A stretch of DNA of 64,000 nucleotides from Mycobacterium sp. GA-0227b (GCF_001499855.1 NZ_LQIK01000007.1:99324-163323); one strand, 5' to 3'. Numbered from the stretch's first letter, positions 1-10,135 are shown. Notes: generated by a model not told the origin, from the letters alone. Numbers and translations: made by a program.

Positions 1-1
1 G

Positions 2-901
2 GTCGAGCAGCTTGTCGATTTCCTCGACGGTAACCCGCCGGCGCGTGAACTGTTGCGCGCACAGGTCGGCCCGCCACGCGAATACTTCAGTGACACACTG
101 GTTTCCGTGACCGGTGCGGGCAGTGGAATCGGTCGCGAGACGGCACTCGCATTCGCGCGGGAGGGCGCCGAGATCGTCGTCAGCGACCTCGACGAGGGCA
201 CCGCAAAGGAGACCGCGGCCCAGATCGCCGCCCGCGGAGGAGTCGCGCACGCCTACACCGTCGACGTGTCCGACGCCGACGCCGTCGAGCGGTTCGCCGA
301 CCTTGTGTGCGCCGAACACGGCGTACCCGACATCGTGGTGAACAACGCGGGCGTCGGGCACGCCGGAATGTTCCTCGACACCCCGCGCGAGGAGTACGAC
401 CGTGTCCTTGCCATCAACTTCGGTGGAGTTGTCAACTGCTGCAGGTCTTTCGGGCGCCGGCTGGTCGACCGAGGGCTGGGCGGGCACGTCGTCAACATCT
501 CGTCGATGGCGGCGTACTCACCGCAGCAGTCGATGAATGCCTACGCCACCAGCAAGGCCGCGGTGTTCATGTTCGGCGACTGTCTGCGCGCCGAGCTGGA
601 CCAGGCCGACGTGGGGCTCACCACGGTATGCCCCGGCGTGATCGACACCAACATCGTGCACACCACCCGGTTCGACGCGCCCGCCGGCAAGCGGGACAAG
701 GTCGAAGCCCGCCGCGCGCAACTGGAGAAGGTGTTCGCCAAACGTCGGTACGGCCCCGACAAGGTGGCCAACGCGATCGTCTCGGCGGTCAAGAAGAACA
801 AGCCGATCCGGCCGGTCGCCCCGGAGGCACACATCGTCTACGGCGTAGCGCACCTGCTCCCGCAGGTGATGCGGAGTACCGCGCGCGGCAGGGTGGTCTA
901 G
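2..901 (+). CDS. ephD: EphD-like protein, C-terminal short-chain dehydrogenase part (5' partial)
   Basis: The reading frame is open from the first bases of the window, so the start lies upstream. What is visible is a short-chain dehydrogenase/reductase domain: the cofactor motif TGAGSGIG, the NNAG motif and the catalytic YATSK (YxxxK). In mycobacterial EphD this domain follows an alpha/beta-hydrolase (epoxide hydrolase) domain. The residues before the dehydrogenase (VEQLVDFLDG...) fit the linker from such a domain, but the hydrolase itself is outside the window. Position next to a convergent pepB matches the ephD-pepB order of M. tuberculosis. The natural substrate cannot be read from the sequence; a role in lipid or epoxide metabolism is inference. 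Confidence 0.8.
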   Translation, partial: VEQLVDFLDGNPPARELLRAQVGPPREYFSDTLVSVTGAGSGIGRETALAFAREGAEIVVSDLDEGTAKETAAQIAARGGVAHAYTVDVSDADAVERFADLVCAEHGVPDIVVNNAGVGHAGMFLDTPREEYDRVLAINFGGVVNCCRSFGRRLVDRGLGGHVVNISSMAAYSPQQSMNAYATSKAAVFMFGDCLRAELDQADVGLTTVCPGVIDTNIVHTTRFDAPAGKRDKVEARRAQLEKVFAKRRYGPDKVANAIVSAVKKNKPIRPVAPEAHIVYGVAHLLPQVMRSTARGRVV

Positions 902-943
902 CCGCTAGCGCCGTGGCGTCCGTGTTCGCCGAAACGGACGTTT

Positions 944-972
944 TGGCGGGTTTGTGCGGGTGAAAACCGCCA
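944..972. terminator. possible hairpin between convergent ephD and pepB
   Basis: TGGCGGGTTT (944-953) can pair imperfectly with AAAACCGCCA (963-972) in the 119-bp space between two convergent genes. There is no long T run, so this is a weak, possibly bidirectional terminator. Confidence 0.3.
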
Positions 973-1020
973 TTTCGTCGGTCTCGGCCATATGGCCTAG
1001 ACGCTCGCGGCTCGAGCCCA

Positions 1021-2541
1021 TCAGCCGCTCTGAGATATGTCCTCCAGGACCGCGAACATGGTCCGCGTCGGCACCCCGGTGCCGCCCTTGCCGGTGTAGC
1101 CCCACGGGCCGCCCGTGTTGTACGCCGGGCCCGCGATGTCGATGTGGGCCCACTGCACGCCGTCGGGAACGAACTCGCGCAGGTACGTGCCGGCCACCAG
1201 CATGCCGGCGTACCGCGAGCCGCTGACGTTGGCCAGGTCGGCGACCGTCGATTTGAGGTCGTCCTTGAGTTCCTCGGGCAGCGGCATCGGCCAGGCGTTC
1301 TCGCCGACCGCCTGCGAAATCGCTGCGACTCGGTCGCGGAATTCGTCGCTGCCCATCACTCCGGGGGTGCGGGCGCCGAGCGCTACGGTCTGCGCGCCGG
1401 TCAGCGTCGAGGTCTCGATCAGGTAGTCCGGCTGGTCCTCGCCGGCCCGCACGATCGCGTCGGCCAGAATCAGCCGGCCCTCGGCGTCGGTGTTGAGCAC
1501 TTCCACCGTGGTGCCGCCGTACTGGGTCAACACATCACCGGGCCGCTGCGCGGTGGCCGACGGCATGTTCTCGGCCATCGGCACCGTGGCGATCACGTCG
1601 ATCGGCAGCTTCTGCTTGGCGGCCAGCACCACGGTCGCGATGACAGCGGCCGCGCCACCCATGTCGGAGGTCATGTGGTGCATGTTCGCCGCGGGCTTGA
1701 TCGAGATGCCGCCGGTGTCGAACGTGATGCCCTTGCCAACCAGCGCGACGCGCTTACCTTTGCGCTTGGCGCCCTTGTGGGACAGCCGTACCAGACGCGG
1801 AGGACGGGACGAACCTTTGCCGACGCCGATGATGCCGCCGTAACCTGCCTTCTCCAACGCCTTCTCGTCGAGGATTTCCACCTGTAGTCCGGCTGCCTCG
1901 GCCAAATCGCTTGCGCGCCGGGCGAATTCGGCGGGAAAGAGGTGGCTCGGCGGGGTGTTGACCAGATCGCGGGCGGTGGCCACCGCGGTCGCGATGTCGG
2001 CCGCCCGCTGCGCGGCTTCCTTGGTACTCGACTTCGTGTCCGCGGTGAGCGCGGTGATCTCGCGCAGGCCGGCGTCCTTGGGCGCGGTCTTGCCGCTGCG
2101 GAAGTCGGCGAACCGGTAGGCGCCGAGGATCAGGCCCTCGATCGCGGCGGTCAGGTCGACGTCCGTCAGCGTCGTCAGCGCCGCCTCGGTGCCGTTGAGC
2201 GACCGAGCCGCGACACCCGCGGCGCGGCGGATGACATCGGCGGAGTAGTGGTCGCTCTGCTTGCCTAGTCCGACCGCCAAGACGCTGGCCACCGGAAGCG
2301 ATGGCGCGACGACGCGGGTGAGTTGCTCGCTGCCGCCTTTGGCGCCGAGTGCCTCGAGCGCGCCCTCGATCTCGGCGACCGCCCCGCTATCGAGGAAGGG
2401 GCTGGGCAGCACCTTCGGCGCAGAGTCGTCGTCCCCGTTGACCACCGGCACGATCAGCACCGATGAGCCGGCTTTGCGTTTCGGCAGCGCCGAGCTGACG
2501 GTGACGATAGGGGCCTGGTATCCGACAGTTGCAGGGCTCAC
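1021..2541 (-). CDS. pepB: leucyl aminopeptidase (M17)
   Basis: M17 leucine aminopeptidase that removes N-terminal residues from peptides in the cytosol using two metal ions. The family signature NTDAEGRL is at about residues 350-357 and the metal/active-site segment [10 protein letters not shown] at about 269-278 (Lys270). The protein is 506 aa, near the usual ~500. The start is GTG at 2541 because a TAGGGT -10 hexamer lies 8 nt upstream, which suggests a leaderless message. The open frame extends further upstream, but that part is low-complexity Arg/Pro sequence overlapping the cyclase gene. The gene follows the cyclase pair on the same strand with a 17-bp gap, so it may also be reached by read-through. 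Confidence 0.92.
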   Translation of the reverse strand: MSPATVGYQAPIVTVSSALPKRKAGSSVLIVPVVNGDDDSAPKVLPSPFLDSGAVAEIEGALEALGAKGGSEQLTRVVAPSLPVASVLAVGLGKQSDHYSADVIRRAAGVAARSLNGTEAALTTLTDVDLTAAIEGLILGAYRFADFRSGKTAPKDAGLREITALTADTKSSTKEAAQRAADIATAVATARDLVNTPPSHLFPAEFARRASDLAEAAGLQVEILDEKALEKAGYGGIIGVGKGSSRPPRLVRLSHKGAKRKGKRVALVGKGITFDTGGISIKPAANMHHMTSDMGGAAAVIATVVLAAKQKLPIDVIATVPMAENMPSATAQRPGDVLTQYGGTTVEVLNTDAEGRLILADAIVRAGEDQPDYLIETSTLTGAQTVALGARTPGVMGSDEFRDRVAAISQAVGENAWPMPLPEELKDDLKSTVADLANVSGSRYAGMLVAGTYLREFVPDGVQWAHIDIAGPAYNTGGPWGYTGKGGTGVPTRTMFAVLEDISQSG

Positions 2542-2555
2542 GAGGCCTAACCCTA
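2542..2555 (-). promoter_or_regulatory. leaderless-type promoter of pepB
   Basis: On the minus strand TAGGGT (2550-2555) is followed by 8 nt and the GTG start. The hexamer lies just beyond the stop codon of the upstream cyclase gene. Confidence 0.55.
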
Positions 2556-2558
2556 GCT

Positions 2559-3644
2559 TCAGTGGCCGCCGTGCAGATCGTAAGCCGGGACGGGGGCGTC
2601 GAAGCCCTTGAGCGTCAAAGGATCCAGTCGGGTCGCAGGCCAGCCGGGCAGCTCGTCGCGGACATCTGCAGCGGCGAGGATCTGACCGGGTGCCGCGGCG
2701 CTGACGAGCCGCGCGGCCAGGTTGACGGGGGTGCCGAAGTAGTCGCCGTTGATGGCGACAACTTCGCCGTAGCTCAGCCCTGCGCGAAGACGAAGTCCGG
2801 CTTTTCGCACCCGTGGGTGGTCCACGAGATCGGCGGCGGTCCGCAGCAAACGCTCCGGCGTCGAACTCACCCACATCACCGCGTCACCGATGAATTTCAC
2901 CAACCAACTCTCGTCGTCATGCACCACGTCGCTGACGGTGGCGGTGAACCCGCTGAGCAACGCCGACAGTTCGCCTGGGCTGATTTGCTGCGTCAGCGCC
3001 GTGAAATCCGAGAGGTCGACAAAGCCGATGCCGCACTCCAGGCTGGCCGACGGGTCGCGCAGGACGTTCTCGAACAGGTTGGGCCGTTCGAGATGCTGTC
3101 GATGTACGGCATCCATCAACGCTCCCACCCTGGGAATCAATTCGGCCAGCGCGCGGTAAGTGCGTGCCGTGGTGAGTTCGTCGTGGCTGGTGGTGATCCA
3201 GAACTGTGGCTGACTGGTTCGAGTGGCCGTCGCTTCGGCCTCGGCCACCCGGGCCATTGCCGAACCGATGAGTCGCAAAAGACCGGCGGTGCCGTCTATG
3301 TCCCACAACGCCGTCATCGCGGCGCACGTGGCGAGGGCGTCGACATCTGCCTGGCTCAATGCGACCTGATCGGGATCGGTGACAGTCAAGCCGAGCATCG
3401 CCCAGTAGTGAGCGACGTCATCGACCGGCAGCGCGAGCGCCTCGGCGGCGGTGCGCAGGCTGTAGGTCGGGGGACCTGAGCGGCGCACCGCGTCGCCGGC
3501 GAGTTGGAACAGGCGCCGCCCGTGCCGCTCGGCGTCGACCATCTCCTCGGCGGAGAACCCGAGGCTGTCGAGGTACTCGATCAACGCCGCACGCTGCCGT
3601 GCGTCGGCGAGGCCGGCGGCTTCGAGCGCATCCAGGTCGACCAT
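2559..3644 (-). CDS. class III adenylate/guanylate cyclase, downstream copy of a tandem pair
   Basis: Predicted cytosolic class III nucleotidyl cyclase making cAMP (possibly cGMP), 361 aa, of the Rv2212/Rv1264 type: an all-helical N-terminal regulatory region (about 1-190) and a C-terminal catalytic domain. The canonical residues are present: metal-binding Asp210 (GFVDLSDF) and Asp254 (FIGDAVMW), purine-selecting Lys250 and Asp301, and transition-state Asn308 and Arg312 ([10 protein letters not shown]). It should therefore be active as a homodimer, or as a heterodimer with the neighbouring copy. Its ATG overlaps the stop of the upstream paralogue by 1 nt (TGATG), which suggests translational coupling. 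In Rv1264 and Rv2212 the N-terminal domain senses pH or fatty acids; that is family knowledge and is not shown here. Confidence 0.88.
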   Translation of the reverse strand: MVDLDALEAAGLADARQRAALIEYLDSLGFSAEEMVDAERHGRRLFQLAGDAVRRSGPPTYSLRTAAEALALPVDDVAHYWAMLGLTVTDPDQVALSQADVDALATCAAMTALWDIDGTAGLLRLIGSAMARVAEAEATATRTSQPQFWITTSHDELTTARTYRALAELIPRVGALMDAVHRQHLERPNLFENVLRDPSASLECGIGFVDLSDFTALTQQISPGELSALLSGFTATVSDVVHDDESWLVKFIGDAVMWVSSTPERLLRTAADLVDHPRVRKAGLRLRAGLSYGEVVAINGDYFGTPVNLAARLVSAAAPGQILAAADVRDELPGWPATRLDPLTLKGFDAPVPAYDLHGGH

Positions 3645-4729
3645 CAGCGACTCAGGTGCAGGTCATAGGCTGTCACCGGAGCCTCGAAGCCTTTGAGTAT
3701 CAATGGGTTCTGCGGAATGGCGGGCCATTCGGGCAGCTCGTCGCGAACGTCGGTGGACGCCAGGATCTGCCCCGGCGCGGCGGCCGCCACCAACCGGGCG
3801 GCCAGGTTCACCGGGGTGCCCCAGTAATCGCCGCCGATGGCCAGCACGTCCCCGTAGCCGAGACCCGCACGCACCAGCAGACCGGCGTCACGCGCCTGCG
3901 GCAGCTCGACGAGATCGAGAGCGACCTTCGCCAGCAGTTCCGGGGTCGAGGACACCCACATCACCTCGTCGCCGATGAACTTCACCACGCGCCCTCCGTC
4001 GGCGTGCACGAGATCGGACACGATGCCGCCGAACCCGATCAACAAATCGGACAATTCGTCCGGCGTGAGCCGCTGGGTCAGGGCGGTGAAACCGGTGAGG
4101 TCGGCGAATCCCACCCCGCACGTGACGATGGGCGACGAGTCGTGCAACACGCCCTCGAAATGGGTTCGGGCGCTGATGATGTGCTCCCGGAAGACGGCGT
4201 CGATCAGCACGCTGATCCGCTGGGTGATCTCGGTGACCGCGCGATAGGCCTTCGCCGTGGTGAGTTCGTTCCCGCTGTGCGTCATCAGGAGATCGGGTTG
4301 GGCCATGCGCACCATCGTCCCGCCGGCTTCGGCGAGACGGGCCATCGTGTTGCCGAGGACGCGTAGAAAGGCCAGCGCGGCATCATCGCCGACGAGCGCC
4401 TTCATCGCCACCCACGCCGCCAGTCCGTCGACTTCTGCCCGGCTCAGCGCCAATGCATCCGGATCTGAGATGTTCAGGCCCATCACGGCCCACGCCGTGG
4501 CGACCTCGTCAAGGGGCACGTCGAGCGCCTCGGCGGCCGTGCGCAAGCTGTGCACCGGGCGGCCCGGCCCCTGCAGCGCGTCACCGGCCAGGCCGAACAG
4601 ACGGCCCTTGCGTTCTGCCTCGACCATGTCCTCCGCGGTGAACCCGAGGCTGTCGAGGTACTCGATGAGCCCCGCGCGTTCTCGCGCGTTCGCAATTCCG
4701 GCCGCCTCCAGTGCGGCGAAATCGACCAC
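3644..4729 (-). CDS. class III adenylate/guanylate cyclase, upstream copy of a tandem pair
   Basis: Paralogue of the following gene, also 361 aa and nearly collinear with it. The catalytic set is complete: Asp210 (GFADLTGF), Lys250, Asp254 (FIGDEVMW), Asp301, Asn308 and Arg312. GDEVMW is closer to the usual family motif than GDAVMW in the second copy. The start is GTG at 4729 because it aligns with the start of the paralogue; the frame continues upstream into the divergent gcvT gene, which is not plausible coding. M. tuberculosis has one cyclase gene (Rv2212) at this place, so the pair looks like a local duplication. It is transcribed divergently from gcvT with 46 bp between the starts. Confidence 0.88.
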   Translation of the reverse strand: MVDFAALEAAGIANARERAGLIEYLDSLGFTAEDMVEAERKGRLFGLAGDALQGPGRPVHSLRTAAEALDVPLDEVATAWAVMGLNISDPDALALSRAEVDGLAAWVAMKALVGDDAALAFLRVLGNTMARLAEAGGTMVRMAQPDLLMTHSGNELTTAKAYRAVTEITQRISVLIDAVFREHIISARTHFEGVLHDSSPIVTCGVGFADLTGFTALTQRLTPDELSDLLIGFGGIVSDLVHADGGRVVKFIGDEVMWVSSTPELLAKVALDLVELPQARDAGLLVRAGLGYGDVLAIGGDYWGTPVNLAARLVAAAAPGQILASTDVRDELPEWPAIPQNPLILKGFEAPVTAYDLHLSR

Positions 4730-4761
4730 GCACCCGAGTCTGCCAGCGTCGACGCCCCGGT

Positions 4762-4775
4762 TAGGGTGGATTTCC
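4762..4775 (+). promoter_or_regulatory. leaderless-type promoter of gcvT
   Basis: TAGGGT (4762-4767) is followed by 8 nt and GTG at 4776. The same hexamer and spacing occur at pepB. Confidence 0.55.
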
Positions 4776-5879
4776 GTGAGCGAAGTCGAACACGGCCCAC
4801 TGGAAGACCGCCACCGCGAACTGGGGGCGAGCTTTGCCGAGTTCGGTGGGTGGCTGATGCCGGTTTCGTACGCCGGGACGGTCAGCGAGCACACCTCGAC
4901 CCGGACATCGGTCGGGCTGTTCGACGTCAGCCATCTCGGCAAGGCGTTGGTGCGAGGGCCCGGCGCGGCCGAGTACGTCAACTCCGCGTTCACCAACGAC
5001 CTGCGCCGCATCGGCCCGGGCAAGGCGCAATACACGTTGTGCTGCACCGATGTAGGCGGCGTCGCCGGAGTTGTAGACGACCTGATCGCGTACTACGTCT
5101 CGGATGACGAGATCTTCCTGGTGCCCAACGCCGCCAACACCGCCGCGGTCGTCGAGGCGCTGCGGCGCGAGGCCCCTGCCGAGTTGACGATCACCGACGA
5201 ACACCGGTCGTACGCGGTACTCGCCGTCCAGGGTCCGAAATCAGCGCAGGTCGTCGGCGCGCTCGGGCTGCCGACCGACATGGACTACATGGGTTATGCC
5301 GACGCCGAGTTCGGCGGGGTTCCCGTACGCGTCTGCCGCAGCGGCTACACCGGCGAGCACGGCTATGAGCTGCTGCCTCCGTGGGACCGCGCGGACGCGG
5401 TGTTCGACGCACTGCTCGAGACGGTGACGGCGGCGGGCGGTGAGCCGGCGGGTCTCGGCGCGCGCGACACCCTGCGCACCGAGATGGGCTATCCGCTGCA
5501 CGGCCACGAACTGTCGCTGGATTTCTCACCGCTGCAGGCGCGTTGCGGGTGGGCCATCGGCTGGAAAAAAGATGCGTTCTGGGGGCGTGAAGCGTTGCTG
5601 GCCGAGAAGGCGAGTGGCCCGCGTCGACTGCTGCGCGGCTTGAGGGCGGTCGGAAGGGGGGTGCTGCGCGCCGGGCTCACGGTGCTCGACGGCGACCGTC
5701 CGGTGGGCGTGACGACGTCGGGAACCTTCTCTCCGACTTTGAAAGTCGGCATCGCGCTGGCGTTGATCGACACCGACCGCAACATCGCCGACGGGCAGCT
5801 GGTCACGGTCGACGTCCGCGGCCGCGCCGTCGAGTGTGAGGTGGTCAAACCGCCGTTCGTCGCGGCAAAAACCCGGTAG
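4776..5879 (+). CDS. gcvT: aminomethyltransferase, glycine cleavage T protein
   Basis: T protein of the glycine cleavage system. It transfers the methylene group of the aminomethyl intermediate on H protein to tetrahydrofolate and releases ammonia. The N-terminal region carries [13 protein letters not shown] and [10 protein letters not shown], typical of GcvT, and the C-terminal domain contains GWAIGWKK. At 367 aa it is full length. GTG at 4776 is chosen because the N terminus then begins just before the conserved [12 protein letters not shown] segment and a -10 hexamer lies 8 nt upstream. The other glycine cleavage genes are not in the window. ilvE follows on the same strand after 23 bp with its own promoter. 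Confidence 0.95.
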   Translation: MSEVEHGPLEDRHRELGASFAEFGGWLMPVSYAGTVSEHTSTRTSVGLFDVSHLGKALVRGPGAAEYVNSAFTNDLRRIGPGKAQYTLCCTDVGGVAGVVDDLIAYYVSDDEIFLVPNAANTAAVVEALRREAPAELTITDEHRSYAVLAVQGPKSAQVVGALGLPTDMDYMGYADAEFGGVPVRVCRSGYTGEHGYELLPPWDRADAVFDALLETVTAAGGEPAGLGARDTLRTEMGYPLHGHELSLDFSPLQARCGWAIGWKKDAFWGREALLAEKASGPRRLLRGLRAVGRGVLRAGLTVLDGDRPVGVTTSGTFSPTLKVGIALALIDTDRNIADGQLVTVDVRGRAVECEVVKPPFVAAKTR

Positions 5880-5890
5880 CGGTGCGGATA

Positions 5891-5902
5891 TACAATCGCT
5901 GC
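5891..5902 (+). promoter_or_regulatory. leaderless-type promoter of ilvE
   Basis: A near-consensus -10 TACAAT (5891-5896) is followed by 6 nt and ATG at 5903. Confidence 0.65.
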
Positions 5903-7009
5903 ATGACTGACGGTCCCCTCGAGTTCACGGTTGAGCGCAATGCGAACCCGGCGAGCGACGAGGTACGGGCCTCGATACTGGCCAATCCCGGATTCGGCCG
6001 GTACCACACCGACCACATGGTGTCGATCGATTACGCCGAGGGTGAGGGTTGGCACAACGCGCGGGTGATCCCGTACGGCCCCATCGAGCTCGACCCCTCG
6101 GCGATCGTGCTGCACTACGCACAGGAGATCTTCGAGGGGCTCAAGGCCTACCGCTGGGGGGACGGCTCGATCGTCTCGTTCCGGCCCGAGGCGAACGCCC
6201 GACGGCTACGTCTCTCGGCGCGTCGACTCGCGATCCCGGAACTGCCCGCGGAGGTGTTCATCGAGTCGCTGCGCCAGCTGATCTCCGTCGACGAGCCCTG
6301 GGTTCCGGCCGCCGGCGGTGAGGAGTCGCTGTATCTTCGGCCGTTCGTGTTCGCGACCGAGCCGGGTCTCGGCGTGCGGCCCGCAACCGAATACCGCTAC
6401 CTCGTCATCGGCTCACCCGCAGGTGCCTATTTCAAGGGCGGCATCAAACCGGTCAGCGTGTGGTTGTCCACCGAATACGTGCGGGCCTGCCCGGGCGGTA
6501 CCGGCGCCGCGAAATTCGGCGGCAACTACGCCGCTTCGCTGCTAGCGCAGGCCCAGGCCGCGGACAACGACTGCGACCAGGTGGTGTGGTTGGACGCCGC
6601 CGAACGCCGCTATGTCGAAGAGATGGGCGGGATGAACCTGTTCTTCGTGTTCGGCAGCGGCGGGTCCGCGCGGCTCGTCACGCCCGAGCTGAGCGGCTCC
6701 ATCCTGCCCGGCGTAACGCGAGATTCCTTGCTGCAGTTGGCTTCCGACGCCGGTTTCACGGTCGAAGAGCGCAAGATCGACGTGGACGAGTGGCAGAAGA
6801 AGGCGGCCGCGGGCGAGATCACCGAGGTGTTCGCCTGCGGCACCGCGGCGGTCATCACCCCGGTCGCCCGCGTCAAACACGCCGACGGCGAGTTCACCAT
6901 CGCCGACGGCGGGCCGGGGGAGATCACGATGGCGCTGCGCGACACGCTCACCGGGATCCAGCGCGGCACCTTCGCCGATACCCACGGCTGGATGGCCCGA
7001 CTCGGCTGA
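5903..7009 (+). CDS. ilvE: branched-chain amino acid aminotransferase
   Basis: PLP-dependent fold-type IV transaminase that makes leucine, isoleucine and valine from their 2-oxo acids with glutamate. The protein is 368 aa. The PLP lysine is Lys204 in [12 protein letters not shown]. The segment [10 protein letters not shown] and the phosphate-binding GTAAVITPV are also typical. The protein closely resembles mycobacterial IlvE along its whole length. The ATG at 5903 is supported by TACAAT 6 nt upstream. A longer frame starting at 5882 would run over that promoter and is rejected. The gene converges on cobS. Confidence 0.97.
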   Translation: MTDGPLEFTVERNANPASDEVRASILANPGFGRYHTDHMVSIDYAEGEGWHNARVIPYGPIELDPSAIVLHYAQEIFEGLKAYRWGDGSIVSFRPEANARRLRLSARRLAIPELPAEVFIESLRQLISVDEPWVPAAGGEESLYLRPFVFATEPGLGVRPATEYRYLVIGSPAGAYFKGGIKPVSVWLSTEYVRACPGGTGAAKFGGNYAASLLAQAQAADNDCDQVVWLDAAERRYVEEMGGMNLFFVFGSGGSARLVTPELSGSILPGVTRDSLLQLASDAGFTVEERKIDVDEWQKKAAAGEITEVFACGTAAVITPVARVKHADGEFTIADGGPGEITMALRDTLTGIQRGTFADTHGWMARLG

Positions 7010-7025
7010 GCCGGCGTTCCCCGGC
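7010..7025. terminator. small hairpin between convergent ilvE and cobS
   Basis: GCCGG (7010-7014) and CCGGC (7021-7025) can pair around a 6-nt loop in the 21-bp space between two convergent stops. There is no T run, so evidence is weak. Confidence 0.25.
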
Positions 7026-7030
7026 GCCGC

Positions 7031-7753
7031 TCAGCGGATGGCGAGACCCAGTGCGGCGACAGCGGTCGTCACCTCGATCGCGGCGCCGAGCACGTCTCCG
7101 GTGACGCCGCCGAAGCGCCGGACACAGTGCGCCACGAGCAGCGCCCCGCACGACACCGCGACGATCACCGCCAGCGGCCCCTGCCACGGCCGCGGGCCGG
7201 CGAACGCGGCCAACGCCGCGGCCGCGACGATCCACGCGGCGGCCACCGCGACCGGTTGGGTGCCCGCGACCCGTGCGCCCAGCGCACTGCCCGCTGCGGC
7301 GGGCACGCCGCGCCTGCACGCCAGCACCGCCGCGACGCGACCCGCCACGACCGCCGCCACCAACCCCACGGAGGTCAACCCGGCGAACGCGAAAGCCTGC
7401 ACCAGGAGGACAATGACCACGGCGGCGACGCCGAACGGACCCGCCGAGCCGTCGCGCATCACCTCGAGCGCGCGTTCCGGCGGCCCGTAACAGCCCAGCC
7501 CGTCGGCGGTGTCGGCGAGCCCGTCGACGTGCAGCCCGCGGGTCAGCGCCACCACCACCGCCACCGCCAACACACCCGCCAGGGGTCCCGGCCCGAACGC
7601 CCACGACGCCGCCCACAGCGTTGCGGCCGCCAGCCCGCCGATCGCGGCGCCGGCCACCGGCAACGCGGTCAGTGCCCCGCGGCCGAATGCCGCCGTGGTG
7701 GGCGCCGGGAGGACGGTGCCGAACGCGAACGCCCCGGTGAGCGAACGGATCAC
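7031..7753 (-). CDS. cobS: adenosylcobinamide-GDP ribazoletransferase
   Basis: Membrane enzyme of the last step of cobalamin assembly, joining adenosylcobinamide-GDP to alpha-ribazole (or its phosphate). The protein is 240 aa with several Ala/Val-rich membrane segments. The family motif [13 protein letters not shown], an Asp-rich metal-binding site, is at about residues 93-105. It starts with GTG only 3 nt after the cobT stop, so it is the last gene of a cobU-cobT-cobS operon. Confidence 0.93.
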   Translation of the reverse strand: MIRSLTGAFAFGTVLPAPTTAAFGRGALTALPVAGAAIGGLAAATLWAASWAFGPGPLAGVLAVAVVVALTRGLHVDGLADTADGLGCYGPPERALEVMRDGSAGPFGVAAVVIVLLVQAFAFAGLTSVGLVAAVVAGRVAAVLACRRGVPAAAGSALGARVAGTQPVAVAAAWIVAAAALAAFAGPRPWQGPLAVIVAVSCGALLVAHCVRRFGGVTGDVLGAAIEVTTAVAALGLAIR

Positions 7754-7756
7754 GGG

Positions 7757-8812
7757 CTAGTACTCCTCGGATGCAGGGGTGACGCCCGCTTCGTCGAACG
7801 TCGCCATCGACGCCAGCGCGGCCACCGCCGCCCGTACGACAGGCAACGCGACCGCCGCCCCGGTGCCCTCGCCGAGGCGCATCCGCATGTCCAGGATCGG
7901 ATCGAGGCCAAGCCGATCCAGTGCCACCGCGTGCGCCGGTTCGGGGGATCGGTGTGCGGCCTGCCACCACAGGCGGGCGCCCGTCGCAAGGCGCTCGGCC
8001 ACCAACGCCGCCGCGGTCACCACCAGGCCGTCGAGCAGCAGCGGCGTGCGCCGCACGGCGGCCTGGGCGCAGAAGCCGGCCATCGCCGCGATATCCGCGC
8101 CACCGCAGATCCGCAGGAGCGCAGCAGGATCGGTGACGCTGGCGCGGCCGCGGTACAGCGCGTCGCGGACCGCGGCGGTCTTGCGTGCCCACCCCGCGTC
8201 GTCCACGCCCGTGCCGCGACCGACCACGGCGACCGGTTCCGAGTCGCTGAGCGCCGCAACCAAAGTCGTTGCCGGAGTTGTGTTTCCGATGCCCATATCG
8301 CCGGCGATCAGCAGGTCGGCGCCGGAGTCCACCTCGTCGTCAGCGATCCGCCGACCGGCCTCGAGCGCCGCGGTGAGTTCGTCGGCGCTCAAGGCGTCCT
8401 CGACGGCGATGTTGCCGCTGCCGCGGCGCACCTTGTGCGCGCCGACCGACGGTGAGTGCGGTTGCGGCGTGTCGACCGCGATGTCGACCACTCGCACGGT
8501 TGCGCCCGCCACCTCGGCGAGCACGTTGATCGCGGCGCCGCCGGCATCGAAGTTGGCGACCATTTGCGCGGTGACATCGGCCCGGTAGGCCGACACCCCG
8601 GCCGCTGCGACGCCGTGGTCACCGGCGAACACGACTATCCGGGCCCGCTGGAACTGCCGAGGTGGGCACATCCCCTGGCACGATGCGACCCAGACCGCGA
8701 GGTCCTCCAGCCTGCCCAGCGAGCCGGGCGGCTTGGTGAGCCGGTTCTGCCGCTCCCGCGCGGCGGCGGCCACGTCGGCGTCGGGTGACTCTACGGCGGG
8801 AAAGTCCGTCAC
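7757..8812 (-). CDS. cobT: nicotinate-nucleotide--dimethylbenzimidazole phosphoribosyltransferase
   Basis: Makes alpha-ribazole phosphate, the lower ligand of cobalamin, from nicotinate mononucleotide and dimethylbenzimidazole. The protein is 351 aa, the normal family length. It has [13 protein letters not shown] near the N terminus, [14 protein letters not shown], and the C-terminal [12 protein letters not shown] whose Glu315 corresponds to the catalytic glutamate. GTG at 8812 overlaps the cobU stop (GTGA), which favours this start over the much longer open frame that runs through cobU. Confidence 0.94.
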   Translation of the reverse strand: MTDFPAVESPDADVAAAARERQNRLTKPPGSLGRLEDLAVWVASCQGMCPPRQFQRARIVVFAGDHGVAAAGVSAYRADVTAQMVANFDAGGAAINVLAEVAGATVRVVDIAVDTPQPHSPSVGAHKVRRGSGNIAVEDALSADELTAALEAGRRIADDEVDSGADLLIAGDMGIGNTTPATTLVAALSDSEPVAVVGRGTGVDDAGWARKTAAVRDALYRGRASVTDPAALLRICGGADIAAMAGFCAQAAVRRTPLLLDGLVVTAAALVAERLATGARLWWQAAHRSPEPAHAVALDRLGLDPILDMRMRLGEGTGAAVALPVVRAAVAALASMATFDEAGVTPASEEY

Positions 8813-9333
8813 ACCGGCTCCTTCACCGAGACGGGTTGTCCGGCGATGACCAGCACCACCCGGTCGCACACCGCGGCGAGCCGCTGGTTGAGCGAACCCA
8901 GTTCGTCGGCGAATCGGCGGCCCGCCGCCGTCGCGGGCACCACGGTCAGCCCGACCTCGGGGCTGACCACCGCAAGCGGCGCGGAGAACCCGCCCACCGC
9001 GTCGAGCAGATCGTCGACGTCCGCGGCGACCGAGCCGCCGGTCCACGCGCCCGACCTGTCCATCGCCGCGGTCAGCCATGAGCCGATGTCGTCGACCAGG
9101 GTTGCGATGTGTTCGGTCCGCAATTGCGTTGCCACATCTGCTGTTTCGACGGTCGACCACCGATCCTGCCTGCGCTGCCGGTGGGCGGCGACCCGGGCAG
9201 CCCAGTCGGGATCGTCGGCGGGCGCAGGCCCGGTAGCAAGGTAGCGCAGCGGTGGCGAACCGGTATCGGCGAGCGCCGCTTCGGCCCACTGCGACTTACC
9301 CGACCGGATGCCGCCGAGCACCAGGGTGCGCAC
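8809..9333 (-). CDS. cobU: adenosylcobinamide kinase / guanylyltransferase
   Basis: Bifunctional enzyme that phosphorylates adenosylcobinamide and then adds GMP. The protein is 174 aa, the usual size. The P-loop GGIRSGKS spans residues 7-14, and His51 (AAHRQRR) matches the region of the guanylylated histidine of CobU. The start GTG 9333 places the P-loop right after the first beta strand; the upstream extension overlaps the neighbouring gene. In M. tuberculosis cobU is elsewhere (Rv0254c), so its position between the DUF3043 gene and cobT groups the late B12 steps into one operon here. Confidence 0.9.
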   Translation of the reverse strand: MRTLVLGGIRSGKSQWAEAALADTGSPPLRYLATGPAPADDPDWAARVAAHRQRRQDRWSTVETADVATQLRTEHIATLVDDIGSWLTAAMDRSGAWTGGSVAADVDDLLDAVGGFSAPLAVVSPEVGLTVVPATAAGRRFADELGSLNQRLAAVCDRVVLVIAGQPVSVKEPV

Positions 9334-9338
9334 CGGGC

Positions 9339-10013
9339 TCAGGCGACCTTGTCGCCGCGGTTCACCTGCGGACGGGGTGCCCGCATCCGGCGCAGCTGCG
9401 AGGCGCGGCTGGCCGCGTAAAACCCGAGCTTCCAACCGGTTTCGGTGTTGTCAGGGAATTTCGCGTCGACCTTACGGTTGACGCGCCGGCCGAGGATGAA
9501 GCCGTCGATCACCATGATGAGCACGAGCACGAGCATCGCGGGGGAGATCAGGCGCTGCACCTGTACCGAGGGCACCGCCAGCATCACGAAGATCAGGCCC
9601 AGGGCCGACGGCATGAACAGCCCGAGCACGTTGCGGCGGGAGTCCACCAGATCGCGCACATAGCGGCGCACCGGTCCACGATCCCGCGGCAGCAGGTAGG
9701 CCTCCTCGCCGGCCATCATCTTCTCGCGGCGTTGGGTCATCTGTTCGCGGCGCGCGGCCTTGTCCGCTCGGCGTTCCTCACGGCTCAGTTTGGAGCGCAT
9801 CTCTTTGCGGCGGCGACGCGCCTCGGCGGCCGTCATCGGCGCGGGCGCCACCGGCCCGCGCTTGCGGGCGTCGCGCTTGGGCGTCGGCCTGCCCTTGGGG
9901 GCCGTGGTGCGCGCCGCCGTGGCGTCCTCGGCCAACTCCGTCTCCACTGTGGCGTCGGCCACACCGGTGCCCGAGTCGGGTTCCTTGTCTTTCTTACGGC
10001 CCAGCAGGTTCAC
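9339..10013 (-). CDS. DUF3043 membrane protein (Rv2206 family)
   Basis: A 224-aa protein of unknown function. A long charged, Arg/Lys/Glu-rich cytosolic N-terminal region (about 1-115, possibly coiled coil) is followed by two hydrophobic segments (LFMPSALGLIFVMLAV and AMLVLVLIMVIDG, about 135-180) and a basic C-terminal tail. It heads the cobU-cobT-cobS operon with only 5 bp before cobU. That linkage does not prove a B12 role, because the gene keeps its place in mycobacteria whose cobU lies elsewhere. GTG at 10013 sits 6 nt after a TAACCT hexamer. Confidence 0.85.
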   Translation of the reverse strand: MNLLGRKKDKEPDSGTGVADATVETELAEDATAARTTAPKGRPTPKRDARKRGPVAPAPMTAAEARRRRKEMRSKLSREERRADKAARREQMTQRREKMMAGEEAYLLPRDRGPVRRYVRDLVDSRRNVLGLFMPSALGLIFVMLAVPSVQVQRLISPAMLVLVLIMVIDGFILGRRVNRKVDAKFPDNTETGWKLGFYAASRASQLRRMRAPRPQVNRGDKVA

Positions 10014-10025
10014 GCTGCCAGGTTA
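10014..10025 (-). promoter_or_regulatory. leaderless-type promoter of the DUF3043-cobUTS operon
   Basis: On the minus strand TAACCT (10020-10025) is followed by 6 nt and GTG at 10013. Confidence 0.55.
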
Positions 10026-10135
10026 CTTCTGCCGCAGACGGCCGCGACGGCCTGGGGACAGACTCGGGAATAGCGGCCGAACGGGGTACCGTTGAACCAG
10101 TAACGCGCACCCGATGAGGCCTCACAGGAGACGTA

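Noticed and set aside
2542..2560. A sequence resembling half of an IdeR iron box upstream of pepB (GGGTTAGGC on the minus strand)
   Set aside because: Only one half is similar and there is no second arm; it is better explained by the TAGGGT -10 hexamer.
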